This document shows, piece after piece, positions 8,306 to 17,351 of a DNA stretch of 64,000 bases. The notes beneath the pieces are model-generated. The model was not told where the DNA came from and did no database searches. It was given only the letters and a program-made list of their open reading frames with translations. Position 1 is the stretch's first letter, and every line of letters begins with the position of its first letter. The translations under genes were made by a program, and so were the position numbers. This DNA is from an uncultured Rhodocyclaceae bacterium (GTDB lineage Bacteria; Pseudomonadota; Gammaproteobacteria; Burkholderiales; Rhodocyclaceae), in assembly GCA_907163075.1 (NCBI GenBank), contig CAJQTY010000003.1, positions 796,637 to 860,636 of the forward strand, in the 5' to 3' direction.

Positions 8306-10882
8306 ATGCCGCGTACCCTGCTTTCAATCTATCCGAGAAAAACCGACCGCTTCGACGAGATGCTCGCCGCAGACGGCGAAGTGCGTCCACCGTGGCGCCC
8401 CTTCTTTGAACACCTCAACGCCGCCACCCCCGAGCAGATGCGCCACCGGCTCAGCTACGTGCGCCGGCGCATCCTGGAGAACGGCGTCACCTACAACGTC
8501 TACGCCGATCCGAAGGGCGCCGACCGGCCGTGGGAACTCGACCCGCTGCCGTTGATCCTGTCCGCCGGCGAGTGGCAGGAAATCTCCACCGCGGTGACAC
8601 AGCGGGCACGCCTGCTCAATGCCGTACTCGTCGATCTCTATGGCGAACAGACCCTGCTCCGCGACGGCGCGCTGCCGCCGGCGCTGGTCTATGGTCACAA
8701 TGGCTTTCTCTGGCCGTGCCAAGGCATCAGGCCCCCTGGCGACACCTGGCTGCACCTCTACGCCGCCGACCTGGCGCGTTCGCCGGACGGCCGCTGGTGG
8801 GTCATCGCCGACCGCACGCAGTCGCCTTCCGGCGCCGGTTACGCGCTGGAAAACAGGCTGATCATTTCACGCGTTTTTCCCGAACAGTTCAACGACCTCG
8901 GCGTGCAGCATCTGGCCGACTTCTTCCACCGGCTGCAGGAGAACCTCGCACAGTGGGCGCCGCATGAAGGCGAAATTCCACTGATCGTGCTGCTGACGCC
9001 CGGACCGTACAACGAAACCTACTTCGAGCACGCCTACCTGGCGCGCTATCTCGGCTATCCGCTGGTTGAAGGGCAGGATCTGACGGTGCGCGGCGATTGT
9101 GTGTACCTCAAGACGCTGACCGGCTTGCGCCGCGTGCATGCGATCCTGCGTCGGCTCGACGACGATTTCTGCGATCCGCTCGAACTGCGAGGCGATTCGG
9201 CGCTCGGCGTTCCCGGCCTGCTGCAGGCGGTGCGAGCCGGCAAGGTGCTGGTCGCCAACGCACTCGGCAGCAGCCTGCTCGAATCGGCGGCACTTCCGGG
9301 CTTCCTCCCCGGCGCCTGTGAAAGGTTGCTCGGCGAGACGCTGGCCATGCCCTCGGTCGGCACCTGGTGGTGCGGCGAAGTGGCGGCCCTTGAGTTCACC
9401 ATCGAGCATCTCGACCACCTGGTGATCAAGGGCTCATTCCCATCCCAGCGCATGGACCCGGTATTCGGCAACGAATTGAAAGGGGACAAGCGCGACGAAA
9501 TGATCGCGCGCCTGCGTGCACGGCCGCAGGCCTACGTGGCGCAAGAACTGGTGGCCTTTTCGCAGGCGCCGGCGTGGAGCACGAAGCATGATCGCCGCCT
9601 GCTGCCGCGCGGCGTCGCCCTGCGTGTTTACGTGGCCGCGACGGCCGCTGGCTACATGGTGATGCCGGGCGGACTGACCCGTGTCTCGGCGGCCTCCAAT
9701 GCACGCTACATCGCCATGCAGCGCGGCGGATCGAGCAAGGACACCTGGGTACTGAGCGATGACGGCGTCAGCACCTTCAGCCTGATTAAACACCTGGTCG
9801 GCAAAGCCGACCTGGTGCACAGCGGCAGCAACCTGTCGTCGCGGGTGGTTGAAAATCTGTACTGGTTCGGCCGTTACACCGAACGCTGCGACGATGCGGC
9901 CCGCCTCCTGCGCGCCGGTCTCTCCCGGCTGGTCGAAACCGGGGCCGACGCGACGCCGGCGCTGGCCTCCGTCTTCGACCTGTGCCGTGCGCTGAAGCTG
10001 CTTCCCGAGCCCGACGCCGATGATGCCCGCCTGGTGACCGCGATCGATGCCCGGGCGGAGCACGAAAGCCGCCTTGAGCTCAAGGTACACCGGTCTGGGT
10101 TCGAGACGCAGATGCTCGACGCCATCTGCGACGAGGAGTGGGGCGACGGGATTGCCGGCAACATCCGCCGCCTGCTGTGGGTCGGCACGCAAGTGCGCGA
10201 GCGCTTTTCGCTCGACAACTGGCATGCCCTCAACCGCCTGCAGCAAAAGCTGCAGCGCTACAGCAAGGTGCGGCCTGAGATCAGTGACGCCCTGGCCTTT
10301 CTCGATCAGATGCTGCTCGCCTCGTCGTCGCTGGCCGGCTTTGCCATGGACAACATGACGCGCGACGACGGCTGGCGCTTCCTGATCATCGGCCGCCGCA
10401 TCGAGCGCGTGATCTTCCTGTCCAACGCCATCAGCCAGTTCCTGCGCCTCGAGTCAACGCGCGCGGCGGGAAGCATCGAATGGCTGCTTGAACTGACCGA
10501 CAGCATCATCACCTACCGTTCGCGCTACATGGCGCAGCCGGAACTACTGCCGGCACTCGACCTGATTGTTTTCGACAACGCCAATCCGCACGCCGTGGTT
10601 TTTCAGTTACAGAACCTGGTGCGCTATCTCAGGCGTCTGTCCAGGGAACTTGGCGACCCGCATGACGACTCGCTGCAACCCGCGCTCGCCCGCCTGCTGT
10701 CCTTTGATCTCGGGCGCCTGGAGAACCTGAACTTCAGCGAGTGCCGTCAGTGCGATCCGTGCCTCGATCTCGCCGATATCCTCGACGACATCTCGGAGGT
10801 CTCGGCAACACTCTCCGATCGCCTGGCCATGCGCTACTTCACCCATGTCGGCGATGTCGGCCGGCAGACACTGGCGGCCTAA
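8306..10882 (+). CDS. circularly permuted type 2 ATP-grasp protein fused to an alpha-E domain
   Basis: An 858-residue cytoplasmic protein. Residues about 60-490 are the circularly permuted ATP-grasp (DUF404/DUF407): HNGFLWPCQG, LARSPDGRWWVIADRTQSPS, ALENRLIISRVFPE and the nucleotide-binding region VIKGSFPSQRMDPVFGNEL with YVAQELVAFSQAP. From about 508 the helical alpha-E domain (DUF403) begins with SRVVENLYWFGRYTERCDDA and continues to the end (RLAMRYFTHVGD). In many genomes these are two adjacent genes; here they are one chain. ATP-grasp ligases of this type are predicted to join a carboxylate to an amine on a peptide or protein. It sits between the DUF2126 protein and another transglutaminase, 5 bp before the latter, and is surely co-transcribed with it. 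Confidence 0.92.
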   Translation: MPRTLLSIYPRKTDRFDEMLAADGEVRPPWRPFFEHLNAATPEQMRHRLSYVRRRILENGVTYNVYADPKGADRPWELDPLPLILSAGEWQEISTAVTQRARLLNAVLVDLYGEQTLLRDGALPPALVYGHNGFLWPCQGIRPPGDTWLHLYAADLARSPDGRWWVIADRTQSPSGAGYALENRLIISRVFPEQFNDLGVQHLADFFHRLQENLAQWAPHEGEIPLIVLLTPGPYNETYFEHAYLARYLGYPLVEGQDLTVRGDCVYLKTLTGLRRVHAILRRLDDDFCDPLELRGDSALGVPGLLQAVRAGKVLVANALGSSLLESAALPGFLPGACERLLGETLAMPSVGTWWCGEVAALEFTIEHLDHLVIKGSFPSQRMDPVFGNELKGDKRDEMIARLRARPQAYVAQELVAFSQAPAWSTKHDRRLLPRGVALRVYVAATAAGYMVMPGGLTRVSAASNARYIAMQRGGSSKDTWVLSDDGVSTFSLIKHLVGKADLVHSGSNLSSRVVENLYWFGRYTERCDDAARLLRAGLSRLVETGADATPALASVFDLCRALKLLPEPDADDARLVTAIDARAEHESRLELKVHRSGFETQMLDAICDEEWGDGIAGNIRRLLWVGTQVRERFSLDNWHALNRLQQKLQRYSKVRPEISDALAFLDQMLLASSSLAGFAMDNMTRDDGWRFLIIGRRIERVIFLSNAISQFLRLESTRAAGSIEWLLELTDSIITYRSRYMAQPELLPALDLIVFDNANPHAVVFQLQNLVRYLRRLSRELGDPHDDSLQPALARLLSFDLGRLENLNFSECRQCDPCLDLADILDDISEVSATLSDRLAMRYFTHVGDVGRQTLAA

Positions 10883-10887
10883 CGCAC

Positions 10888-11886
10888 ATGAACCCTGCAG
10901 CCGCCCGCTATCACGTGGTGCACGAAACGACGTACGCCTACGAGAGTCCGGTCTCGGTATCGCGCCAGCTCTTGCACCTGACGCCGCGCGAGTGCCCGTG
11001 GCAAAGCTGCCTCGAGCACCGGATCAGCATCGATCCCGAACCGGGATTTTCCCGCTCGCAGTGCGATCACTTCGGCAATCCGCTCCGACTGTTCGCCATC
11101 GAAGCGGCGCACAGTCGCCTGGTCGTGCGCTCCGAAAGCACCATCGAAGTGCGTCCGCACCTGCCGGTGTTGCCGAGCGCCGATGGAACGGATTCCCGAG
11201 AGACGCCGTCGGCAGAATCCGCGACGGCGGCGCTGGCCGCTTCCCTGGCGCATTCGCCGCCGTGGGAAAGCGTCTGCGAGTCGCTGGCGTATGGCGCCAT
11301 GCCGGTGCGGATCGAGGCCAACCGTTTTTTGTTCGAGTCGCCCTACGTCCGCGTCAAGCATGAGTTCGCGGCTTACGCCAAGCCCTGTTTCACGCCGCAG
11401 CGCCCCTTGCTGGAAGCCGTCCAGGCGCTGATGCAGCGCATCCACAGCGAATTCGAGTTCGACCCCGAGGCAACCACGGTCTCGACACCGGTACTCAAGA
11501 TACTGGAAGACAAGCGCGGCGTCTGCCAGGACTTCGCGCACCTGATGCTGGCCTGCCTGCGTTCGCTCGGACTGTCCGCGCGCTACGTCAGCGGCTACCT
11601 GCTGACGCAGCCGCCCCCCGGCCAGCCGCGGCTGGTCGGCGCCGACGCCTCGCACGCCTGGATCTCGGTCTATTGCCCCGGCCCCGACGGGAGTCTCTGG
11701 GTCGACTTCGATCCGACCAACAATCTGCTGCCCGACACCCAGCACATCACGCTGGCCTGGGGGCGCGATTTCGGTGACGTGTCGCCGCTACGCGGCGTGA
11801 TCCTCGGCGGCGACGAGCACGAACTCGATGTCGCGGTAACGGTCACTCCATGGGAGAATGGCGGTTTCATACTGCCCGAAGCGTAG
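10888..11886 (+). CDS. transglutaminase-like protein, third of the cluster
   Basis: A 332-residue protein starting at ATG 10888 (MNPAAARYHVVHETTYAY), 5 bp after the ATP-grasp stop. A Bact_transglu_N domain (SVSRQLLHLTPRECP) is followed by a longer linker and then the transglutaminase core. The Cys is in KRGVCQDFAHLMLACLRSLG (about 212), the His in DASHAWISVYCPG (about 255) and the Asp in DFDPTNN (about 274). It differs from the first copy by using GVCQDF instead of GSCRDF, so the two are not recent duplicates. No signal peptide was seen. Together with its neighbours it completes the ligase/peptidase set; the reaction is inferred, not known. Confidence 0.88.
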   Translation: MNPAAARYHVVHETTYAYESPVSVSRQLLHLTPRECPWQSCLEHRISIDPEPGFSRSQCDHFGNPLRLFAIEAAHSRLVVRSESTIEVRPHLPVLPSADGTDSRETPSAESATAALAASLAHSPPWESVCESLAYGAMPVRIEANRFLFESPYVRVKHEFAAYAKPCFTPQRPLLEAVQALMQRIHSEFEFDPEATTVSTPVLKILEDKRGVCQDFAHLMLACLRSLGLSARYVSGYLLTQPPPGQPRLVGADASHAWISVYCPGPDGSLWVDFDPTNNLLPDTQHITLAWGRDFGDVSPLRGVILGGDEHELDVAVTVTPWENGGFILPEA

Positions 11887-11892
11887 CAAGCA

Positions 11893-12609
11893 ATGCCTCT
11901 CAGCAAAGCCGAAACTGCTCTTGTCATGTCGTGTGCAATCCTGCGGGACATTCCCCGTGATGTCGTTCTGGCAACGCTCGGCCAGAACCTCGACCGCCAG
12001 CTCACGCTGCCCGCCAATACGGTCTTTGTCCATGCCGGGCAGAGCCACCCCGGCCTCTATCTCATCGCGCACGGCACCATCGAACTGTTCGCAGTCGATA
12101 CCGATGGCCGCGAAAAAGTCCACGATTTTGCCAAGGCCGGCGGCACGCTGGCCGAGGAAACGCTGTTCAGCGACCGGCCGCTGCAGTATTCGGCGCGTAC
12201 CGTGACCGCAGCCGCGCTGATGCACCTGCCGGAGACACTCATCGAGCAGTGGATCGCCAGCTATCCGCTCTTCGCCCGACATCTGATGACCCTGGTTGCG
12301 GAACGCATCCATTATTTGCAGAATGACATCTTCACCTTCCGCACCAAGCGCGCCACCGCACGCCTGGTTTGCTATATCCTCTGCCATTTCGACAAGGCGC
12401 CGAAAACACCGGACGGCTCATACAGCCTGCTGATCGAGATTCCCCGCAACAAGCTCGCCTCGCGGCTTGGCGTCACCGACTCGCAACTGTCGCGGTCCTT
12501 GCGCGAATTGCTGGACGCCGGCCTGATCGTTGCCCAGCGGCGCGGATATTTCATCCCGAATGTGCCGGCCTTGTCGAGATACGTCTGTCCGCAGGGCTGC
12601 GACATCTGA
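11893..12609 (+). CDS. Crp/Fnr-family transcriptional regulator
   Basis: A 238-residue regulator. Its N-terminal cyclic-nucleotide-binding-like beta-roll (LPANTVFVHAGQSHPGLYLI, GTIELFAVDTDGREKVHDF, LAEETLFSDRPLQYSAR) is followed by a long dimer helix and a C-terminal winged helix-turn-helix (IPRNKLASRLGVTDSQLSRS, LRELLDAGLIVAQRRGYFI). It lacks the N-terminal four-cysteine pattern of FNR, but ends in YVCPQGCDI with two Cys. It starts only 6 bp after the transglutaminase stop and has no clear Shine-Dalgarno, so it is probably translated by coupling. That makes it a candidate regulator of the cluster, though the effector is unknown. Confidence 0.85.
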   Translation: MPLSKAETALVMSCAILRDIPRDVVLATLGQNLDRQLTLPANTVFVHAGQSHPGLYLIAHGTIELFAVDTDGREKVHDFAKAGGTLAEETLFSDRPLQYSARTVTAAALMHLPETLIEQWIASYPLFARHLMTLVAERIHYLQNDIFTFRTKRATARLVCYILCHFDKAPKTPDGSYSLLIEIPRNKLASRLGVTDSQLSRSLRELLDAGLIVAQRRGYFIPNVPALSRYVCPQGCDI

Positions 12610-12651
12610 ATTTCATGCCTCTGGCACCAACTCGAAGGCGATAGGAAACGT

Positions 12652-13095
12652 ATGGCTGACTCGGTAAAACTGGCAAAACAACCCTCCGCCAAGTCATCGG
12701 CCAAGGCCGTGCCGACAAGCCGCGCCAGGCCTGCCGCAAAGACCGGAAGCGTGGCCGCCGACCCGGCCGAGCCGTTCATGCGCTTTCACCATTCGCACGA
12801 TCTGCAGACCAGAACCGAGGCCCTCCTGGCGGCGCTGGAAGCGGCGCCGGACGCGACCGTTCATGGCGACGCGCTGGCGGACCTGGTGGCCGAACTTACC
12901 GAGGCTGGCATGAATTACTATTACCTGCGCGCGCTCAAGGCGGCCCGGTCGGGCTTTGTCGTCGAACAGTCCGCCCGCCTGGCGATGTCGGGCGCGGTAA
13001 AGCTGATCAGCTCGGTCAGCCGGAAATTCATCGTGCGCATGGACCATGCGCAACTGTTGTCGGTCGCCACACATATTCGCGCCCTCTCCACGTAA
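12652..13095 (+). CDS. hypothetical protein, Lys/Ala-rich N-terminus with helical C-terminal domain
   Basis: 147 residues; the start is supported by AGGAAA just before ATG 12652. The first 40 residues are basic and low-complexity (KLAKQPSAKSSAKAVPTSRA). The remaining 105 look like a compact helical domain (TRTEALLAALEAAPDA, ALADLVAELTEAGMNYYYLR, AARSGFVVEQSARLAMSGAVK). No signal peptide or membrane span is seen. I do not recognise the family. The basic tail could contact nucleic acid, but that is a guess. It follows the Crp/Fnr gene by 42 bp and may be the last gene of that transcript. Confidence 0.7.
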   Translation: MADSVKLAKQPSAKSSAKAVPTSRARPAAKTGSVAADPAEPFMRFHHSHDLQTRTEALLAALEAAPDATVHGDALADLVAELTEAGMNYYYLRALKAARSGFVVEQSARLAMSGAVKLISSVSRKFIVRMDHAQLLSVATHIRALST

Positions 13096-13300
13096 GTGCC
13101 GCCGCCGGCGTTTACAAACTAAAGTCCGTTGCGCAGAAGCACTGCCGCGCAGCGAGCGCTCAAGGCGGAGACACGACGACGCCTGAAGGACGAAACAGCC
13201 CGGCCAGCCGCTTCGCTCACGTAAAGATGTGCAGCCGTTCCCGAATTTGCTATCGTAGCTCGATTGCATCCCATGAACCCGGCCTGGTCGATCGATCTTT

Positions 13301-16300
13301 ATGATGAAGAACGGTATCTGGAAGAAGTCATCGCCGGCCTGGATAATACTGGGCGTCGGCATTCTGTTCGCGGTGTTCACCAGTTTTCAGGTCAAACAGC
13401 GCCTGGAGAACGATGCGGCCAGCAAGTTCGCCTTTGAATGCGACCAGGTCACGCTCAAAATCCAGGAGCGCCTGCGCGCTTTCGAGTTGATCCTGCGCGG
13501 TGGCGCCGCGCTGTTTGCCGCGTCCGATATGGTCGATCGCCAGGAATGGCGAGCTTTTGCAGAGACTCTGCAAATACAGGACAGTCTTCCCGGCCTGCTC
13601 GGTGTCGGGTTTTCCCAGGTCATCCGGCCGGAGCAACTGGGCGATCATATCGCCCGGGTGCGCGACGAAGGGTTCCCGGGTTACACCGTACACCCGCCCG
13701 GTGAACGCGCGCTGTACACCAGCACGATCTACATCGAACCCTTTCGCGAGCACAACCTGAAAACCTTCGGCTTCGACATGTTTTCGGACCTGGTCAGGCG
13801 TGCGGCCATGGAAAAGGCGCGCGATACCGACGCCGCCGCGCTGTCCGGCAAGGTCGACCTGCCGCTGACCGGGAACGACAGCGAAGCCCGGTCGTCAACG
13901 CTGATGTATGTCCCCGTCTATCGCAAAGGGGCGCTCAAGAACACGCTCGAGCAGCGGCGCGCGGCACTGATCGGCTGGGTCTTCAGCCCGTACCACATGA
14001 GCGATCTGATCAAGGGAATTCTTCGCCCCTGGGAACGCCAGGAAGGCAAGTCGATCGACCTGCAAATCTACGATGACCTGAAGAACACTCCCGACGCGCT
14101 GTTCTTCGACAGCCAGACGAAGCATACGCCCAGCCTCGATTCACTTTTTTACCAGCAACGGACGATCGATTTCCACGGTCAGCGCTGGCAGCTCGTATTT
14201 GACCGCTCGTCACCCCGCGCCGGCATCGACTACGCCCCGGCGTGGTCGGTCCTGATTGGCGGACTTGTGTCGAGCGGGCTGCTGTTCGCCCTCCTGCTGT
14301 CGATCATCAACACCCGCGCCAACGCCGTCCGCATCGCCGATAAGGCGACGGCCGAGATCCGCCGCCGGGAAGAATTGCTGAGCGAAAGCGAAAGCCGCCT
14401 TTCCCTGATCCTGGAAAACGTCGAAGTCATCATTTACCTGAAGGATACCGACGGCCATTTCCTGTATGCCAACCGTCCGGCACGCGAATTTCTGGGCGCC
14501 TCGATGGGCGAGATCGTCGGCCATGGCACTGAACGATTCCTTGATGGGGATATCGTGGAAAAACTGCGCAACGATGATCGCCAGGTTCTCGATCACGGGA
14601 AAACGGTCAGGGTCGAAGAAACCCTCACGCGGCCAAAGGCCGGAGGCCGGTCGACCTACCTCAGCGTCAAGGTTCCGCTACGCAACCAGGCCGGTGAAAT
14701 CTATGCCCTGTGCGGAATCGCCACCGACATTACCGAACGCAAGCAAGCCGAAGAAAAACTCACGCTGGCGGCCAGCGTTTTTGCCCATGCCCGCGAGGGC
14801 ATCATGATCACCGCGGCCGACGGCTCCATCATCAAGGTCAACGACGCCTTCAGCCGCATCACCGGCTTCCGCCTTGACGAAGTAGTCGGCAAGAACCCGC
14901 GCATTCTCGGCTCCGGGCGCCACGAGAGTTCGTTCTATGGCAGCATGTGGCGCGAGCTGGTTGAAAACGGCCACTGGCACGGCGAAGTCTGGAACCGGCG
15001 CAAGACCGGCGAGGTGTATGCCGTAATGCAAACCATCAGCGCCGTACGCGACGTTCAGGGAAAAATCACGCAATACGTCGCACTGTTTTCCGACATCACG
15101 GCGATCAAGGCGCACCAAAGGCAGCTCGAACACATTGCCCACTACGACGCCCTGACCATGCTGCCGAACCGCGTGTTGCTCGCCGACCGCATGCGCCAGG
15201 CGATGATTCAAATGCAGCGGCGCGGCCATTCGCTGGCCGTGGCCTACCTTGACCTTGACGGTTTCAAGGCCATCAACGACAAGCACGGGCATCAAACCGG
15301 CGACCAGCTGCTGATCGCCATCGCCACGCGCATGAAGGATACCCTGCGCGAAGGCGACACGCTGGCGCGCCTGGGTGGCGACGAGTTCGTAGCCCTGCTG
15401 CTCGACCTGAACGATGTCGCCAACAGCGAGCCAGTGCTCACACGCCTGCTTTCCGCGGCGGCGCAGCCCTTTCAAGTGGGCGACCTGGCGCTTCAGGTTT
15501 CGGCCAGTCTCGGCCTCACCTTTTACCCGCAGACGGACGACGTCGAAGCCGATCAGTTGCTGCGCCAGGCCGACCAGGCCATGTACCAGGCCAAGCAGGC
15601 CGGCAGGAACCGCTATCATGTCTTCGACGCCGAGCAGGATCGCAGCGTACGTGGTCATCACGAAAGCCTGGAGCGTATCCGCCACGCCCTGAGCGAACAC
15701 GAATTCGTCCTCCATTACCAGCCCAAGGTAAACATGCGCACCGGCACGGTGATTGGCGCCGAGGCGCTGATTCGCTGGCAGCACCCGGAACGTGGCTTGT
15801 TGCCGCCATCCGTTTTTCTGCCGGTGATCGAGAATCACCGGCTGGCGGTCGAGCTTGGCGAGTGGGTGATCGATGAGTCCCTGACGCAGATGGAGCGCTG
15901 GCGCAAGCTTGGCCTGAACATCACGGTGAGCGTCAATGTCGGTGCGCGGCAATTGCAGCAGTCGGACTTCGCCGAGCGTCTGCACGAACTGCTCGCCGCG
16001 CATCCGTCCGTCCGCCCGGGCGACCTGGAACTGGAAGTGCTTGAAACCAGCGCGCTGGAAGACCTCGACCGGGTCGCCGGCGTCATCGAGTCATGCCGGG
16101 AACTCGGGGTAATGTTCGCCCTTGATGATTTTGGTACCGGCTACTCCTCGCTGACCTACCTGAAACGACTGTCGGTCAATGCGCTCAAGATCGACCAGAG
16201 CTTCGTCCGCGACATGCTCGACGACCCCGATGACCTGGCCATTCTGGGCGGTGTTCTCGGCCTGGCGATCGCGTTCCGCCGGCTGGTCATCGCCGAAGGC

Positions 16301-16816
16301 GTGGAGACCGTCGAGCATGGCGAAATGCTGTTGCAACTGGGCTGCGAACTGGCGCAGGGCTACGGCATCGCGCGCCCGATGCCGGCCGCCGAACTGCCCG
16401 GATGGGTCTTCGCCTGGCGTCCGGAATCGGTCTGGAGCGACCTGCCGTCAATCAACCGCGACGACTTGCCGATGCTCTTCGCCAGCGTCGAGCACCGGGC
16501 CTGGATTGTCGCCGTCGAGGCTTTTATCGACGGGAAACGCGATGTGCTGCCGGTGGTTCACCACCAGTGCCGCTTCGGCACCTGGCTTGAAACCGAGGGT
16601 CAGGCACAGCATCTCGGGCACTCCGCCTTCCGGGCCATCGAGATCCTGCACCGTGAAATCCATGCCCTCGCGGCGGAACTGTGCGAACTCAAGGCCAGCG
16701 GCCGCAAACCACGCGCCGTGGCCCGGCTGGGCGAACTCCGCGAGCTGCGCGATGCGCTCCTCGAACACTTGAAGACCCTGGTCCATGACAGCGGCCGCAA
16801 GGTGCGCAGAAGATAA
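13301..16816 (+). CDS. membrane c-di-GMP enzyme: CHASE-PAS-PAS-GGDEF-EAL-CZB
   Basis: 1171 residues in the inner membrane. A transmembrane helix at about 13-28 leads into a periplasmic CHASE domain (about 45-300) and a second helix at about 312-334. Two PAS domains follow (from about 367 and 487, the second with ITAADGSIIKVNDAFSRITG). The GGDEF domain has an intact LARLGGDEFVAL (about 691). The EAL domain has EALIRWQHPERG (about 820) and LDDFGTGYSSL. The tail from about 1064 has His in EHRAW, Cys in CRFGTWL and HREIH, the ligand pattern of the CZB zinc-binding domain. It could both make and break c-di-GMP in response to a periplasmic ligand and cytoplasmic zinc or redox state. No Shine-Dalgarno is visible. 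Either ATG of the MM start is possible. Confidence 0.93.
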   Translation: MMKNGIWKKSSPAWIILGVGILFAVFTSFQVKQRLENDAASKFAFECDQVTLKIQERLRAFELILRGGAALFAASDMVDRQEWRAFAETLQIQDSLPGLLGVGFSQVIRPEQLGDHIARVRDEGFPGYTVHPPGERALYTSTIYIEPFREHNLKTFGFDMFSDLVRRAAMEKARDTDAAALSGKVDLPLTGNDSEARSSTLMYVPVYRKGALKNTLEQRRAALIGWVFSPYHMSDLIKGILRPWERQEGKSIDLQIYDDLKNTPDALFFDSQTKHTPSLDSLFYQQRTIDFHGQRWQLVFDRSSPRAGIDYAPAWSVLIGGLVSSGLLFALLLSIINTRANAVRIADKATAEIRRREELLSESESRLSLILENVEVIIYLKDTDGHFLYANRPAREFLGASMGEIVGHGTERFLDGDIVEKLRNDDRQVLDHGKTVRVEETLTRPKAGGRSTYLSVKVPLRNQAGEIYALCGIATDITERKQAEEKLTLAASVFAHAREGIMITAADGSIIKVNDAFSRITGFRLDEVVGKNPRILGSGRHESSFYGSMWRELVENGHWHGEVWNRRKTGEVYAVMQTISAVRDVQGKITQYVALFSDITAIKAHQRQLEHIAHYDALTMLPNRVLLADRMRQAMIQMQRRGHSLAVAYLDLDGFKAINDKHGHQTGDQLLIAIATRMKDTLREGDTLARLGGDEFVALLLDLNDVANSEPVLTRLLSAAAQPFQVGDLALQVSASLGLTFYPQTDDVEADQLLRQADQAMYQAKQAGRNRYHVFDAEQDRSVRGHHESLERIRHALSEHEFVLHYQPKVNMRTGTVIGAEALIRWQHPERGLLPPSVFLPVIENHRLAVELGEWVIDESLTQMERWRKLGLNITVSVNVGARQLQQSDFAERLHELLAAHPSVRPGDLELEVLETSALEDLDRVAGVIESCRELGVMFALDDFGTGYSSLTYLKRLSVNALKIDQSFVRDMLDDPDDLAILGGVLGLAIAFRRLVIAEGVETVEHGEMLLQLGCELAQGYGIARPMPAAELPGWVFAWRPESVWSDLPSINRDDLPMLFASVEHRAWIVAVEAFIDGKRDVLPVVHHQCRFGTWLETEGQAQHLGHSAFRAIEILHREIHALAAELCELKASGRKPRAVARLGELRELRDALLEHLKTLVHDSGRKVRRR

Positions 16817-16909
16817 TTCCGCGATCACAAGGCCGATACCTTGCCAACGACGCCTTGCCGCGCGGCGGGACGCTCTTCGGCTGGTCTTCGCGTTTTTCCC
16901 CCCGCCCCC

Positions 16910-17269
16910 TCACGCGCCGCCATCGACCACGAAGCCCACGTAACCGCGCCGCCCGCGCTTGAGCAACCTGGCAAGCTGGCGCTCGGCCTCGGGCGACGTC
17001 GGGCAGCAACAATCGAGGAAGGCATTGCACGCCGCCCAGCGCCCCTCCGGGGTGCGCAGCGCGGCCACCGCCCGGCCGCCGTCGAGCGTTGCCAGGACGC
17101 ACGCCGCGTGATCGCCGCGCCAGGAGGCGGCAACCAGATCCATGGCCTCGTCGCGCGGCACGCATAGCGCCACCAGCGCATCGATCGGAGAATCGCATTC
17201 GACGCAGAGAATGGCCGGGAAGTATTTGCCGGCGACGGCTCGTCCGCCTGATCTTTTTTCTGGATTCAT
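16910..17269 (-). CDS. hypothetical cysteine-containing protein, 119 aa
   Basis: The frame reads MNPEKRSGGRAVAGKYFPAI, then LCVECDSPIDALVALCVPRD, a middle GDHAACVLATLDGGRAVAAL and WAACNAFLDCCCPTSPEAER. Seven cysteines in 119 residues, including CVEC and CCC, suggest a metal or redox site, but no family is recognised. Start ATG 17269-17267 has no good ribosome site. It lies between the c-di-GMP enzyme and the UbiH-type gene on the opposite strand. Other frames in this GC-rich stretch are also open, so the call rests on the protein-like composition of this frame. Confidence 0.5.
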   Translation of the reverse strand: MNPEKRSGGRAVAGKYFPAILCVECDSPIDALVALCVPRDEAMDLVAASWRGDHAACVLATLDGGRAVAALRTPEGRWAACNAFLDCCCPTSPEAERQLARLLKRGRRGYVGFVVDGGA

Positions 17270-17351
17270 GGGAAGCAGTTTCTAACACGCGCCGGCAGGC
17301 TTGTAAAACGCCCGCACGACAGGGCACAATCACGGATTACCGGAGTTTTCA

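Noticed and set aside
14678-16003. 441-codon minus frame opposite the GGDEF/EAL gene
   Set aside because: Antisense shadow of conserved GGDEF and EAL domains.
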